From: Alviniconcha marisindica | Taxonomy: Eukaryota; Mollusca; Gastropoda; Provannidae | Assembly (NCBI GenBank): GCA_018857735.1 | Contig: JABMCL010000376.1 | Location: 389,501 to 453,500 of the forward strand | Direction: 5' to 3' | Length of the DNA: 64,000 nt | Position numbers and translations under genes: made by a program | Notes under the pieces: generated by a model | Told to the model about the DNA's origin: nothing | Database searches by the model: none | What the model saw: only the letters and a program-made list of their open reading frames with translations | Shown here: positions 14,247 to 23,949 of the stretch, in pieces | How the letters are laid out: each line of letters begins with the position of its first letter | How positions within the stretch are numbered: position 1 is the first letter of the stretch

Positions 14247-15087
14247 CCTCCCTCCCTCTCTCTCTCTTGAGATCAGAGATCTTTGCTGAGGATGAGGCAT
14301 CACAGTGAAAATCACTTATGCATGCTGACACCTCAGTGTTGTCCATAACAATGATGGAGACATAACCAACACTACAGCATGTTTGCGCTATGCAAGGTGT
14401 TTCAGCAGGGTTCGCACAGTCTTTGAAGGTCTTTGAAAGTTTAGGGAAAATGGGATAAGCTTTTCAAGGCCTTGAAAGTCTGAAAACTGAGTGGGGTCTG
14501 TGAAAGTTTGTGAATTTTGTGGTCTTCAGAGTGCTAAGGAAAAACTATCAGCTTATCAGTCAGAAACCGCACTTCCTAAGACCAAGCAGTAGTTTAAAAA
14601 AAAAATGTTTTTATTGCTGAGCAAAATCGCAGAGATTGCACTTCCTATCAGTTTTGACTGATACAATGCATCAGCCTTTGGCTACAGTAAGGGTTGCGCC
14701 CATTTACCAGATGTGCAGCAGAGTTGCATACCTTCGTGTTGCTTTTTTGCCCCATATTGCAGCGGTTTGTGAAAAGTTGGTGAATTTTGAATGGATTTTT
14801 CTGTACGAACCCTGTTCAGTAAATTTCAGGCTGTTTTATGCCAGCACAGTTTCCTGTCACCATCTTCATCATCATCCCTATCTGTGTGTATACGTGCAGC
14901 TGTCCAACCTGAAGTTGTCACCGGTGGAGGGAGATGAGGAGGTGGAGTTGCCGACATTCACCGCAGAGGACCTGGCGGCTGCGGTGACCAACGACATGAA
15001 GTTTGAAATCACCGTCCAGGAGGAGAAGCTAGCACAGATGAAGCCCAACATGGCTGCCATTGCCGAGTACAGGAAAAAGGTTAGATG

Positions 15088-15151
<64 letters not shown>

Positions 15152-18100
15152 TTGCTCTCTCTAGCTAAACATTTTTTATAGCTTCTGCACTATGTTTCAG
15201 CTAAGAAAAAGCAAATGTTACAAAAGTTTTGAAAGCAAATTTTAGAGGGGGTGGCTAGATTTCAGAGTTTTTCTTTCAAATCAATTTCCATGCCTGGTGC
15301 CTAGACCCAACGTTCAACCACCTGCGCTGCATCTGCACCCTAATCTCATACCTGAAAAGGGAGACTGAACAGGGGTTTCAAACTGGTTTATTGCCATGAA
15401 ATCTCGTGTCTGAACAGGAAGTTTTGAACACGGATTTCAAACTGGTTTGTTGCTATGAAATCTCACCTCTGAACAGGAACTTCAGCAGCGTGCTAGACCC
15501 AACACTCAATAACCCTAGCAACAGCCACATCCTAATCTCGTACCTGAAAAGGAAGACTAAATAGGGTTTTCAAACTGGTTCATTGCCATGGAATCTCACA
15601 TCTGAACAGAAAGTTTTGAACAAGGATTTCAAACTGGTTTGTTGCTATGAAATCTTATCTCTGAACAGGAAGTTCAGCAGCGTGCTAGACCCAACACTCA
15701 ATAACCCTAGCAACAGCCACATCCTAATCTCGTACCTGAAAAGGAAGACAAAACAGGGTTTTCAAACTGGTTTATTGCCATGAAATCTCACATCTGAATG
15801 GGAAATTTTGAACAGGGATTTTAGACTGGTTCATTGCCATGAAATCTCACCTCTGAATAGGAAGTTTGAACAGAGATTTCAAACAGGTTTGTTTCCATGA
15901 AATTTCACGTCTGAACAAGAAGTTTTGAACAGGGATTTCAAACCGGCTCGCTGCCATGAACTCTCACATCTGAACAGGAAGTTTTGAACAGCTTGGTGTT
16001 TTCACTTCCAACAGGAGGAGCTGTACCTGGCCCGTGTGGCCGAGCTGGACCAGATCACAGAGGTGCGAGACAGGCAGCGCAAGTACCACGAAGACCTGCG
16101 CAAGCAGCGGCTGGACGAGTTCATGACCGGCTTTGCCGTCATCACTGGCAAGCTGAAGGAGATGTACCAGATGATCACGCTGGGAGGCGACGCCGAGTTG
16201 GAGCTTGTGGACTCGCTGGACCCTTTCTCGGAAGGCATCGTGTTTAGGTGAGTGGAGAGCATGTCCCATTCTTGGAAGGCGTGGTGTTTAGATGAGTGGA
16301 GAGCATGTCCCTTTCTCAGAAGGCATCGTGTTTAGGTGAGTGGAGAGCGTGTCCCATTCTTGGAAGGCGTGGTGTTTAGGTGAGTGGAGGGTGTGTCCCA
16401 TTCTTGGAAGGCGTGGTGTTTAGATGAGTGGAGAGCGTGTCCCTTTCTCGGAAGGCATTGTGTTTAGGTAAAAAGAGAGTGTGTCCCATTCTTGAAAGGC
16501 ATGGTGTTTAGATGAAAAGAGAGTATGTCCCATTCTTGGAAGGCGTGGTGTTTAGGTGAGCAGAGAGTGTGCCCCATTATCGGAAGGCGTGGTGTTTAGG
16601 TGAGCAGAGAATGTGTCCCATTATTGGAAGGCATGGTGTTTAGGTGAGTAGAGAGTGTCCCATTCTTGAAAGGCATGTTTAGGGGAATAGAGAGTATGTC
16701 CCATTCTTGAAAGGCGTGGTGTTTAGGTGAGTAGAGAGTGTGTCCCATTCTTGAAAGGCGTGGTGTTTAGGGGAGTAGAGAGTGTGTCCCATTATTGGAA
16801 GGCATGGTGTGGTGTTTAGGTGAGTAGAGAGTGTGTCCCATTTTTGGAAGGCATCGTGTTTAGGTAAGTAGAGAGTGTGACTGTTCTTGGCAGGTATCGT
16901 GTTTAGGTGAGTAGAGAGTGTGTCCCATTATCAGACGGCGTGGTGTTTAGGTGAGTGGAGAGTATGTCCCATTCTTGGAAGGCATGGTGTTTAGGTGAGC
17001 CGAGAGTGTGTCCCATAATCGGAAGGTGCAGTGTTTAGGTGAGTAGATAGTGTGTCCCATTATTGGAAGGTATGGTGTTTAGGTGAGTAGAGTGTGTGTC
17101 CCATCTTGAAAGGTGTGTTTAGGAGAATAGAGAGTATGTCCCATTCTTGAAAGGTGTGGTGTTTAGAAGAGTAGAGAGTGTGTCCCATTCTTGGAAGGCG
17201 TGTTTAGGTTAGTAGTGTGTGACTGTTCTTGGCAGGCATCGTGTTTAGGTGAGTAGAGAGAGTGTCCCATTTCTGGAAGGGGTGGTGTTTAGGTGAGTAG
17301 AAAGTGTATCTGTTCTCAGAAGGTATGGTGTTTAGGTGAGCAGAGAGTGCATCCATGAATGGGAGACAGAGAGGGACCCTTGTGGCCTTATTTTTGACCC
17401 ACATAACAAAATGTGAGTCTGTACAGCAGTGTACGGCAACTTTGCTGCCACCCCCACTCCCCCTTTCTCCTGCGTTGACATCTGTTATTGGTGGGAGCTG
17501 TCACAAGTATCATTTTTGTCGTGACAAAACAAAGTCTTTTGTCACGACAAAACTTTTGTCACAACAAAAATATTTTGTCAAAACAAACTTTTGTCGTGAC
17601 AAACATTTGTAATGAAAAAACATAATTTTGTTGCAACAAGTTTTGTCACAGCAAAAGTATGCTTCTATTTGTTGCGACAAATATTCGTCGCAAGAAGGAT
17701 AATTTTTGTCACGACAAAAGATGTTTTGTCACGACAAACACGCGTTTGTCATGACAAACATGTGTTTGTTGCGACAAAAGTTTTGTTGCGACAAAACTGA
17801 TACTTGTGGCAGCTCCCACCAGTGATACACATCAGCAGCAAGGAAATGTTTACACTCACCAGAAATGCCGACATCAGTATACTGCAGCATCTTCAGCTGA
17901 ATGGTTCACTTGGAGGGACAGACAAAGGGCAGCTGTGCCTTCTAATGTTTTCTCTTCCTGCTTGGATTGTGTAGTGGCTCTTCAATGGGCTGACCATTGT
18001 GCGTGTGAACTATAATGCAAAAGTGTGTATTTGTAGTATGAATGACTGGTATTTATTATGTGCTTTAAAAAAATCATGCAAGAATTTGCATGTTGCTAAT

Positions 18101-20289
18101 GTGGGGGCTGGGGAGAAAGAAGCGTCAATTTTCACATGCACACACGTGCACACACACCCACATGCGCACACACGTGTATGTTTAAGGTTGACCTGCGGGA
18201 GTGTTGAAAAATATTTCAGAGTGGTATTTTCTCATATTTGAACATGATCCCAAAAATCTGTTCTTAACTATCCATCCAAAAAATATGTTCTTCGTAAATA
18301 TCCATCCAAAAAATCTGTTCTTCTTGAAGTTCCACGTGTTTGGATAGATAGGAGGGGGTCATCCACTCGTGCCATTTGCATGCAGCATGTCGCTACACCA
18401 TTTATTATTTCCTCATGTCTTCGTATCCTAGGTTGATGAAGCGTTCACATTCTCCTTATTTCTTTTGTGACCAGCGTGCGTCCCCCCAAGAAGTCGTGGA
18501 AGAACATCTCCAACCTGTCAGGAGGAGAGAAGACACTGAGCTCTCTGGCACTGGTGTTTGCCTTGCATCACTACAAGCCAACACCCCTCTACGTCATGGA
18601 CGAGATCGATGCTGCTCTCGACTTCAAGAATGTCTCCATCGTTGCTAACTACATCAAGGTTTGCATAGTTTCTGCAGTACTAAGAGCACCAGTTTGGGGG
18701 GGGGGGTTGGGGGGGGGGTGTGTGTTTCTGGATTGTAAAACGGATCATTTGATTGTGTAATCATTTGTATGTGTGTTTTTTGGACATGCAAAGCATGCTC
18801 AGTTTATCCTCTGGCTTGAAGTATAGTATGCTTGAAGAGGATGTAAAATGAGGATGCAAGCTGGCTTGAAATTATAATTTTTAAAAACTGAAAGATTTGC
18901 AAGCATTTCCATTACCATGTTTATGCCACAAATGTACATTTCATTCTGTGAATTGGAGTTCCCTAGGGTTCAACGGTAATTGGTTTGGTTTCCAAAAGTC
19001 TCAGTGTATCGTCTCTGTGTGACAGCATGTTTGTATGGGTTTCAGGAATGCACAAAGTATGCTCAGTTCACCATCTCACTGCATAACAGCGTGTTTGTGT
19101 GGGTTTCAGAAACACAAAGAATGCTCAGTTTACCATCTCACTGCATAACAGTATGTTTGTGGATGTTTCAGGAATGCTCAAAGAATAAGTTGTTCATCAT
19201 CTTATTGTGTATCATGTTTGTATGTTTCAGAAACACACAAAGAACACTCAGTTCTTCATCATCTCTCTGTGTAACAACATGTCTGTATGTTTCAGGAACA
19301 CACAAAGACCGCTCGGTTCATCATCATCTGACTATATGACATCATGTCTTTATGTTTCAGGAACGCATAACAGCATGTCTGTATCATAGTACGTTTCAGG
19401 AACTCATAAAGTGCGTTCAGTTCATCATCATCTTACTATGCAACATCAAGTTTGTCTGTTTCAGGAACACACAAAGAACGCTCAGTTCATCATCATCTCT
19501 CTTTGTAACAACATGTCTGTATGTTTCAGGAACGCACAAAAACACATCAGTTCATCATCATCTCACAATGAAACATCATGTCTGTATGTTTCAGGAAGTC
19601 ATAAAGAACGTTCAATTCATCATCATCTCACTATGAAACATCATGTCTGTATGTTTCAGGAAGTCATAAAGAACGTTCAGTTCATCATCATCTCACTATG
19701 AAACATGTCTGTATGTTTCAAGAAGTCACAAAGAACGTTCAGTTCATCATCATCTCACTATGCAGCATCCTGTTTTGTCTGTTTCAGGAACGCACAAAGA
19801 ACGCTCGGTTCATCATCATCTCTTTATGTAACAACATGTTTGAGCTGGCGAACAGGCTCAGTTCATCATCATCTTACTATGCAGCATCCTGTTTGTTTGT
19901 TTCAGGAATGCACAAAGAACACTCAGTTAATCATCATCTCACTATGCAACATCCTGGTTGTCTGTTTCAGGAACACACAAAGAACACTCAGTTCATCATC
20001 ATCTCATTATGCAACATCCTGGTTGTCTGTTTCAGGAACGCACAAAGAACACTCAGTTCATCATCATCTCATTATGCAACATCCTGGTTGTCTGTTTCAG
20101 GAACGCACAAAGAATGCTCAGTTCATCATCATCTCTTTACGTAACAACATGTTTGAGCTGGCAGACAGACTGGTGGGCATCTACAAGACCTACAACTGCA
20201 CCAAGTCTGTCACCATCAACCCCCATCGCATGCAGCTCCCTCTTCAGGAAATCAACGGCGCTCCCGAAATGCCTGCTAGTCAGGCTTAG
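693..20289 (+). CDS. SMC4: SMC4, condensin core ATPase (C-terminal part, 15 exons)
   Basis: Structural maintenance of chromosomes 4 pairs with SMC2 in condensin and compacts mitotic chromosomes by ATP-driven DNA looping. Exons read from GT-AG sites: 693-801, 2289-2420, 2827-3029, 3678-3862, 6247-6362, 7195-7317, 8929-9055, 9598-9649, 11117-11254, 12049-12193, 13565-13738, 14900-15079, 16015-16247, 18475-18658, 20101-20289 (TAG stop). Phase is consistent at all 14 junctions. The product is about 762 residues. In order it shows a hinge-proximal coil, an SMC hinge, a charged returning coiled coil, and the C-terminal head with LSGGEK signature and Walker B. Its hinge and head match vertebrate SMC4 almost residue for residue (from memory), so SMC4 rather than SMC1-3 or SMC5/6 is secure. 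Family length is about 1,290 residues, so roughly 500 N-terminal residues including Walker A lie left of position 1. Introns carry several arrays built from exon edges. Confidence 0.96.
1040..2240. repeat. ~44-bp minisatellite with acceptor-like units
   Basis: Roughly 25-30 copies of a ~44-bp unit (core tgttgttgcacaggtactg, then tttttgtcctgtatcatac). Each unit holds a pyrimidine-rich stretch followed by CAG|GT, resembling the true acceptor at 2288 (ttggccag|gtgcgc) of the hinge exon that follows. The long reading frames across it are low-complexity artefacts. Confidence 0.9.
2289..6362 (+). CDS. SMC4: SMC4 hinge-domain exons
   Basis: Four consecutive exons (2289-2420, 2827-3029, 3678-3862, 6247-6362) encode the SMC hinge, the dimerisation domain that joins SMC4 to SMC2. 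Visible landmarks in order: [59 protein letters not shown] and the glycine-rich [16 protein letters not shown] loop. These follow the vertebrate SMC4 hinge order with no missing block. The codon split between 3862 and 6247 (G|GT) restores the Gly of the SGTMSGGG motif, which fixes both splice sites. The intron between these two exons holds a 69-71 bp tandem array and a Kolobok-like element. Confidence 0.95.
2463..2640. repeat. Dispersed repeat copy, family A
   Basis: The core ctctgctcttgagcagactc with flanking tattattgatcgcttttatg and a trailing 'aacatccact..gtggtgt' recurs near 33990-34300 and 42500-42660, with changes. This is an interspersed element copy inside an SMC4 intron; the class (SINE or LINE tail) is not resolved. 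Confidence 0.6.
3288..3432. repeat. (CA)n-rich microsatellite
   Basis: Imperfect CA/ACAT tract in the SMC4 intron between the hinge exons ending 3029 and starting 3678. Apparent His/Thr-rich and Val/Cys-rich frames on both strands are products of the repeat. Confidence 0.9.
4056..4780. repeat. Ten-copy 69-71 bp tandem array
   Basis: The motif cacatgttttgaccgc recurs ten times at 69-71 bp spacing between about 4108 and 4741. Copies differ by few bases, indicating recent expansion or homogenisation. The unit has no obvious exon-derived sequence, unlike other arrays in this gene. It lies in the SMC4 intron 3863-6246. Confidence 0.92.
5073..5852 (-). mobile_element. Kolobok-like DNA element carrying a THAP domain
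   Basis: A 780-bp element is bounded by TTAA on both sides (5069-5072 and 5853-5856) with 17-bp terminal inverted repeats at 5073-5089 and 5836-5852 that match at 15 of 17 positions. TTAA targets plus a THAP zinc finger are known features of the Kolobok superfamily. On the minus strand, 5616-5428 encodes a near-complete THAP domain: [35 protein letters not shown] (C2CH ligands present). The frame stops right after the finger, at a sequence resembling a donor (CA|GTGAGT). A plus-strand frame 5270-5464 starts [12 protein letters not shown] do not recognise it. No transposase catalytic region is visible, so the copy is non-autonomous. Confidence 0.75.
6755..6960 (-). mobile_element. 5'-truncated LINE tail (family L1 of this window), minus orientation
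   Basis: The segment with 'gcaaaatcttgtccatagagac', a CA tract, 'gactatacaaagcttaattt' and 'aaacaggcagcaaa' recurs at 57905-58145 and in part at 46050-46136 and 55080-55165. At 57905-58390 the same sequence follows the C-terminus of a retroelement reverse-transcriptase frame, identifying it as the 3' end of a LINE. It sits in an SMC4 intron. Confidence 0.7.
7195..15079 (+). CDS. SMC4: SMC4 returning coiled-coil exons
   Basis: Seven exons (7195-7317, 8929-9055, 9598-9649, 11117-11254, 12049-12193, 13565-13738, 14900-15079) encode Lys/Glu-rich heptad sequence typical of an SMC arm. Anchors shared with vertebrate SMC4 are [59 protein letters not shown] residues and [14 protein letters not shown]. 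Three of these exons adjoin arrays derived from their own splice junctions or start next to long (CT)n tracts. The donor at 15080 (gttaga) is weak, but the frame and the following exon agree with it. Confidence 0.93.
7357..8320. repeat. ~120-bp tandem array
   Basis: About eight copies of a ~105-150 bp unit containing actgccagacctgattcaa, gaaagttcattcctgtgctg, a C-rich stretch (ccaccaccaccacccccc) and aaaaatgt.taatttgttta. The array starts about 40 bp after the donor of the exon ending 7317 but does not include it. Confidence 0.9.
8440..8905 (+). mobile_element. LINE 3' fragment (reverse-transcriptase C-terminus), decayed
   Basis: Translation with several frame changes gives the usual end of non-LTR retroelement ORF2: [16 protein letters not shown], then [18 protein letters not shown], then [14 protein letters not shown] and a stop. 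The tail 'ggggcgccataaataatctg' plus ATT repeats ends near 8905. Frame shifts show it is dead. The family differs from the LINE tail at 57905-58390. Confidence 0.8.
9670..11132. repeat. ~60-bp array built on the acceptor of the SMC4 exon at 11117
   Basis: About 25 copies of a ~60-bp unit: agccaagtggatgtggaatg, tcagtgttgcag, gctgcacaaccagatc. The true exon starts at 11117 as ...ttgcag|gctgcacaaccaaatcatgg, coding RLHNQI. So each unit contains a copy of the 3' splice site plus the first 16 exon bases. Copy-to-copy differences are few. The array fills nearly the whole intron 9650-11116, so the splicing machinery meets about 25 equivalent AG sites. Confidence 0.95.
11835..11985. repeat. Two-copy ~72-bp tandem duplication
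   Basis: The block ataaatacatgagaaatccc ... cataccacataaaaggag ... cccctcttaaaa occurs twice in tandem in the SMC4 intron 11255-12048. Nothing else is recognised in the rest of this intron. Confidence 0.75.
12120..12960 (+). repeat. ~122-bp array containing SMC4 exon 3' half plus splice donor
   Basis: The exon 12049-12193 ends with codons for [20 protein letters not shown] followed by gtagag. Six further copies of this exon end with adjoining intron (gtagagagagactgcacgat, gctttggctg) follow, near 12272, 12407, 12530, 12655, 12775 and 12896. Several keep an intact CAG|GTA donor; the copy near 12450 has lost it. Vertebrate SMC4 has only one such segment, so the extra copies are treated as intronic. 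Confidence 0.93.
13200..13510. repeat. Degenerate ~50-bp repeat
   Basis: Variants of 'aaagtttgcaggaaagttgg' recur six or seven times with irregular spacing upstream of the exon at 13565. It is more diverged than the neighbouring arrays. Confidence 0.65.
13876..14265. repeat. (CT)n and poly-C tracts
   Basis: Pure (TC)n near 13876-13935, a second CT-rich block 14148-14270, and a poly-C run near 14226-14248, all in the SMC4 intron 13739-14899. Confidence 0.9.
15092..15150. repeat. (CT)n microsatellite directly after an exon
   Basis: About 28 CT units begin 12 bases after the donor at 15080, next to the SMC4 exon 14900-15079. Confidence 0.92.
15360..15990. repeat. ~60-bp tandem array with larger duplicated block
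   Basis: Units such as 'ttgaacagggatttcaaact', 'ggtttgttgccatgaaatct', 'cacatctgaacaggaagt' recur about ten times. A longer block containing 'gtgctagacccaacactcaa' and 'tctcgtacctgaaaaggaag' is repeated near 15490 and 15680. The array ends about 25 bp before the exon at 16015. Confidence 0.88.
16015..20289 (+). CDS. SMC4: SMC4 C-terminal ATPase head
   Basis: Exons 16015-16247, 18475-18658 and 20101-20289 encode the distal coil and C-terminal nucleotide-binding half. The sequence shows the [26 protein letters not shown] block (with [13 protein letters not shown]), SVRPPKKSW, the ABC signature [20 protein letters not shown], Walker [13 protein letters not shown] with the catalytic Glu, and the switch/H-loop region [19 protein letters not shown]. 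The protein ends shortly after the conserved IYKTYN with a short lineage-specific tail. No catalytic residue is missing, so the gene is likely functional. The last exon must be selected among about 16 upstream look-alike acceptors. Confidence 0.95.
16228..17350 (+). repeat. ~44-bp array built on the donor of SMC4 exon 16015-16247
   Basis: The exon ends 'tcggaaggcatcgtgtttag|gtgagt'. About two dozen units of 44-50 bp repeat this junction: ggaaggc(g/a)tggtgtttag, gtgagtagagagtgtgtccc, attctt. Most copies retain TTTAG|GTGAGT, a near-consensus donor. Use of any downstream copy would read GTG TTT AGG TGA and terminate, so the exon-proximal donor must be chosen. Confidence 0.95.
17489..17821. mobile_element. 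Foldback/MITE-like element of stacked palindromes
   Basis: Terminal inverted repeats at 17489-17512 (ggtgggagctgtcacaagta) and 17798-17821 (its complement with one change). The interior is a ladder of at least ten near-palindromes of the type TTTTGTCGTGACAAAA, with variants TTGTTGCGACAA and TTGTCATGACAA. No coding capacity and no clear target-site duplication was found. It lies in the SMC4 intron 16248-18474. Confidence 0.8.
18970..20150 (+). repeat. ~65-bp array built on the acceptor and start of the last SMC4 exon
   Basis: About 16 copies of gtttcag|gaacgcacaaag, aacgctcagttcatcatcatct. The final copy is the true exon 20101-20289, coding [13 protein letters not shown]. The copy near 19794-19860 includes more of the exon (through codons for NNMFELA), showing that coding sequence was the source. 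Units outside the exon drift: alternate codons and frames appear, with no single conserved frame. Overlapping reading frames here are therefore artefacts except for 20101 onward. Confidence 0.95.
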
Positions 20290-21033
20290 GGTGGTTGATG
20301 ATGCAAATTTAGTGCAGTCCGAATTTAGAGGGAATAGACAGAACTTCAGTCTCTGCAAATACCCTAAGTTCTGTTGCTCTGCAAATACTCTTTAAGTTCA
20401 GTTGGAATTTAGATGGAATAGAACTTCAGTCTCTTCAAATACCCTCAAATTAAGTTGGAATTTAGACGGAATAGATAGCACTTCAGTCTCTGTAAATACC
20501 CTAAGTTCAGTTGGACTTTAGATGGAATGGATAGAACTTCAGTCTCTTCAAATACTCTTTAAGTTCGGTTGGAATTTAGACGGAATATATAGAACTTCAG
20601 TCTCGGCAAATGCTATAAGTTCAGTCTGATTTAGATGGAGCAGATAAAACTTGAATCTCTGCAACTACTTCACAGAGTTGCTCTGTTAATTTGTTTCCCC
20701 AAGAGAAATGGTGAAGCAGTAGTCTGAACATCTGCCGCTGACCCAGCCCATCTTATGCTCTGCTGACTAGAACTGGCCTAAACACTGTCTCATTCGGTTG
20801 CTCAGCATTTTGAGTGAATAGCGCAGACTCTGATTTCCCTCAGGATCAACTTGATGCATACTCAGTGGTGAATACCATCTGAACCAGAAGTCTTGGAGGG
20901 ACCCACACTGAGCTCTAAGACCCACCGCTTTGCTCACGAGCATCTGATCTGACCAACAACAGAGGGTTCTGCTGTGAGCTCTAATACCCACCTCTCTCCT
21001 CACGAGCTTTCAGTCAGTCTGACCACCAATAAA
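20290..21033 (+). other. SMC4: SMC4 3' UTR region with repeats; poly(A) signal
   Basis: After the stop at 20287-20289, a ~60-bp degenerate repeat (cttcagtctctgcaaatacc, ctaagttcagttggaattta, gatggaatagatagaa) runs to about 20640. The first AATAAA downstream is at 21028-21033, a candidate polyadenylation signal. No coding sequence is recognised. Confidence 0.5.
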
Positions 21034-21830
21034 ACATTTCATGCTGAACTCTAAGCTCTGCCTCTTTCCTCACAACCTTTTGATCTGAGCTCTGCCTCTT
21101 TCCTCACAACCTTTTGATCTGAACTCTTAAGCCCTGACTCTTTCCTCACAGGCTTTTGATCGGAACTCTAAGCTCTGCCTCTTTCCTCGCAAGCTTTTGA
21201 TGTGAACTCTTAAACTGCTTCTTTCCTCACAGGCTTTTGATCTGAACTCTTAAGCTCTGTCTCTTTCCTCACAAGCTTTTGATGTGAACTCTTAAACTGC
21301 CTCTTTCCTCACAGGCTTTTGATCTGAACTCTTAAGCTCTGTCTCTTTCCTCACAGGCTTTTGATCGGAACACTAAGTTCTGCATCTTTCCTCACAAGCT
21401 TTTGATCTGAACACTAAGCTCTGCCTCTTTCCTCACAAGCTTTTGATTTGAACTCTTAAGTTCTGCCTCTTTCCTCACAAGCTTTTGACCTGAACTCTTA
21501 AATTCTGCCTCTTTCTTCACAAGCTTTTGATCTGAACTCTTAAGCTCTGCCTCTTTCCTCACAAGCTTTTGATCTGAACTCTTAAGCTCTGCCTCTTTCC
21601 TCACAAGCTTTTGATCTGAACTCTTAAGCTCTGCCTTTCTCACAAGCTTTTCATCTAAGCTCTGCCTCTTCCCTCACAAGTTTTTCATCTAAACACTAAG
21701 CTCTGCCTCTTTCTCACAAGCTTTTCATCTAAACACTAAGCTCTGCCTCTTTTTCACAAGCTTTTGATCAAACTACTAATGAAATGTTCCATACTGAACT
21801 CTAAGCCCCACCTCTTTCCTCACAAACTTT
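21034..21830. repeat. ~42-bp tandem array
   Basis: About 18 copies of ctctgcctctttcctcacaa, gcttttgatctgaactctta. It lies between the convergent SMC4 and receptor genes. The minus-strand KAELKSSDQKLVRKE frame simply reflects the repeat. Confidence 0.92.
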
Positions 21831-22084
21831 CATTCCAACTGCCATGTGGTTCTGTGTTGACTGGTGGGATATACAGTGGTTTGAGCCTGATTCAGCATTT
21901 CAGATGACTATAGTCTGTTTCACCAAATTCAGCTGGAATCTTGTCACCAGTGAACACGCACCATTGTTTACTCTGAAGGTTTTGTTCAAAACCAACCACT
22001 CCTTCACTCTCTTGCTGCGTTTCAGCTTGTGAGAGAAACATGTGGCTGCTTAAGGCTTTGCATGCAGAATACTGGTTGTGATAC

Positions 22085-22515
22085 TGACTTCAACTGAGCC
22101 TCACTGGCTGAAGTGCTTGGGTGACTAGCACCCTGGTGACCACTTGAGGTTTTTCATGCACAATACTGATTGTGACACTGAGCCTCACTGGCTGAAGTGC
22201 TTGGGTGACTAGCACCCTGGTGACCACTTGCGGCTTTTCATGCACAATACTGATTGTGACAATGAGCCTCACTGGCTAAAGTGCTTGGGTGACTAGCACC
22301 CTGGTGACTATTTGTGGCTTTTCATGCAGAATACTGATGGTGACAATGAGCCTCACTGGCTAAAGTGCTTGGGTGACTAGCACCCTGGTGACCACTTAGG
22401 GTTTTGGGGTGACTAGCACCCTGGTGACCACTTAGGCTTTTCATGCACAATACTGATTGTGACACTGAGCCTCAATGGTTGAAGTGCTTGGATGACTAGC
22501 ACCCTGGAACCCTCC
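22085..22515. repeat. ~84-bp tandem array
   Basis: Five copies, one truncated, of gagcctcactggctgaagtg, cttgggtgactagcaccctg, gtgaccactt, ttttcatgcacaatactgat. Intergenic. Confidence 0.92.
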
Positions 22516-23215
22516 CTCTGTTGCTTTGGATATGAAGAAATAGAGGGCTGCTGCCAGTACAGGTGCACCTTGGGATGGTGGAAATGCAGAAGAGTTGGGT
22601 TCCAGCGTCAAACAAAATGGAAGCAAAGTTTTTTGTTTTCAAAACATCGATTGCAGCTCAAGGGCATGTCCCCCCCCCCCCCCCCCCCCCAGACAACAAG
22701 GCAAGAGATATCGTTTTTTGTTTTGTTTTTAATCTTGACATGTTACCACTTTAAAAACAATTGTTTTAAAGATCAGTTACCAGTGACTCGGTGGAAAGTC
22801 CACTGGCCACATATGCATACAGATTGCAAATAAATACACACACGGCATACCAAATCATTCAGACTACACACGCACATGGCACTCAAAATCATACAAAACA
22901 CACACATACAGAACACACAAATAAGTACACACACGCAAGGTGCGTGCACACATACACATGGCAGAATGAGCTTGCTGTACATATACGCACAAACATATAC
23001 GCACAACCAGCTTGATCATGTGTGGATGCTCATACACAATGTAACATTGGAGATCTGTATTAGCAAGGATACTTGTTAAAATTTCTTTTCTTTCATTGTC
23101 ATGAAAAGTTGGTATGATATGGAGCTTGTGCAAACTAAACATTTACACATTACAGGCAAGCAAAAAATCTGTTTATAAAAATATCAAAATAAATTATTTA
23201 CCTCTTTCTCTTTCA

Positions 23216-23256
<41 letters not shown>

Positions 23257-23949
23257 CTTTCCCCTGCCATTGACTCACATGTCACATGTATTATTATATA
23301 AAATGAATCAGATATTCTACTGAAGCTTCAACATGATTTTTTCCCAGTGTCATGCTCATTTTACAAGCCAGTGCCTAGTCTTTGTAGTTACCATTCTAGC
23401 AAATTTACACGCAACACAAATAATAAAATCTATCAAACCTTTGTGCACCAGGCACAGAAGTCCTTTTTTAAACACCACTTATTGCACATCTATACATCTG
23501 ATTCTTAAATTTCATTTTTCATATTTTCCTCATCACTCCTCTGTCCATTCATTTTGTATCACTGATATCTTTTCAAAATGTCCTCATTTGTATATAATTA
23601 TACCATGTATTTCATCTTCCATTGTGCACACAGTAAAAGACGATACCATCCAAAATATGTGTTAATCATTATGTTCACAAGGCGCGAGACGGGCTGGGTG
23701 TCTGTGTTTAGAATGTTGATATTTAGGAGCTAACCTCAAAACTCACTTTTGTCCAAACTGGCAAACATAACAGCCCTTCTCCAACAAGTAGCAGAGAGAT
23801 CAAAATAAAAACTCAAAATCAAAGGTTTTGCAATTCTCTATAGTATTGTTTTAAGCATGGACAATAAAGAGTCTTATCTTGCGCTTGTGAGGATTAATGG
23901 GACTCAACTGTAAAAAATGCCATCCCATATCACTGCTGGCTGAACGGCT
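22516..23949. other. Intergenic stretch without recognised gene
   Basis: Contains a poly-C run (22671-22691), CA-rich sequence (22840-23000) and (CT)n (23217-23254). No frame with recognisable domains and no phase-consistent exon series was found. Some of this could be 3' flank of the minus-strand receptor. Confidence 0.5.

Noticed and set aside
15964..16269. Minus- and plus-strand frames over the SMC4 exon 16015-16247
   Set aside because: Only frame 16015 gives the conserved [18 protein letters not shown] sequence; the others are shadows.
19705..20289. 194-codon frame ending in the SMC4 C-terminus
   Set aside because: Only 20101 onward is the exon; the upstream part is repeated acceptor units whose frame changes each copy.
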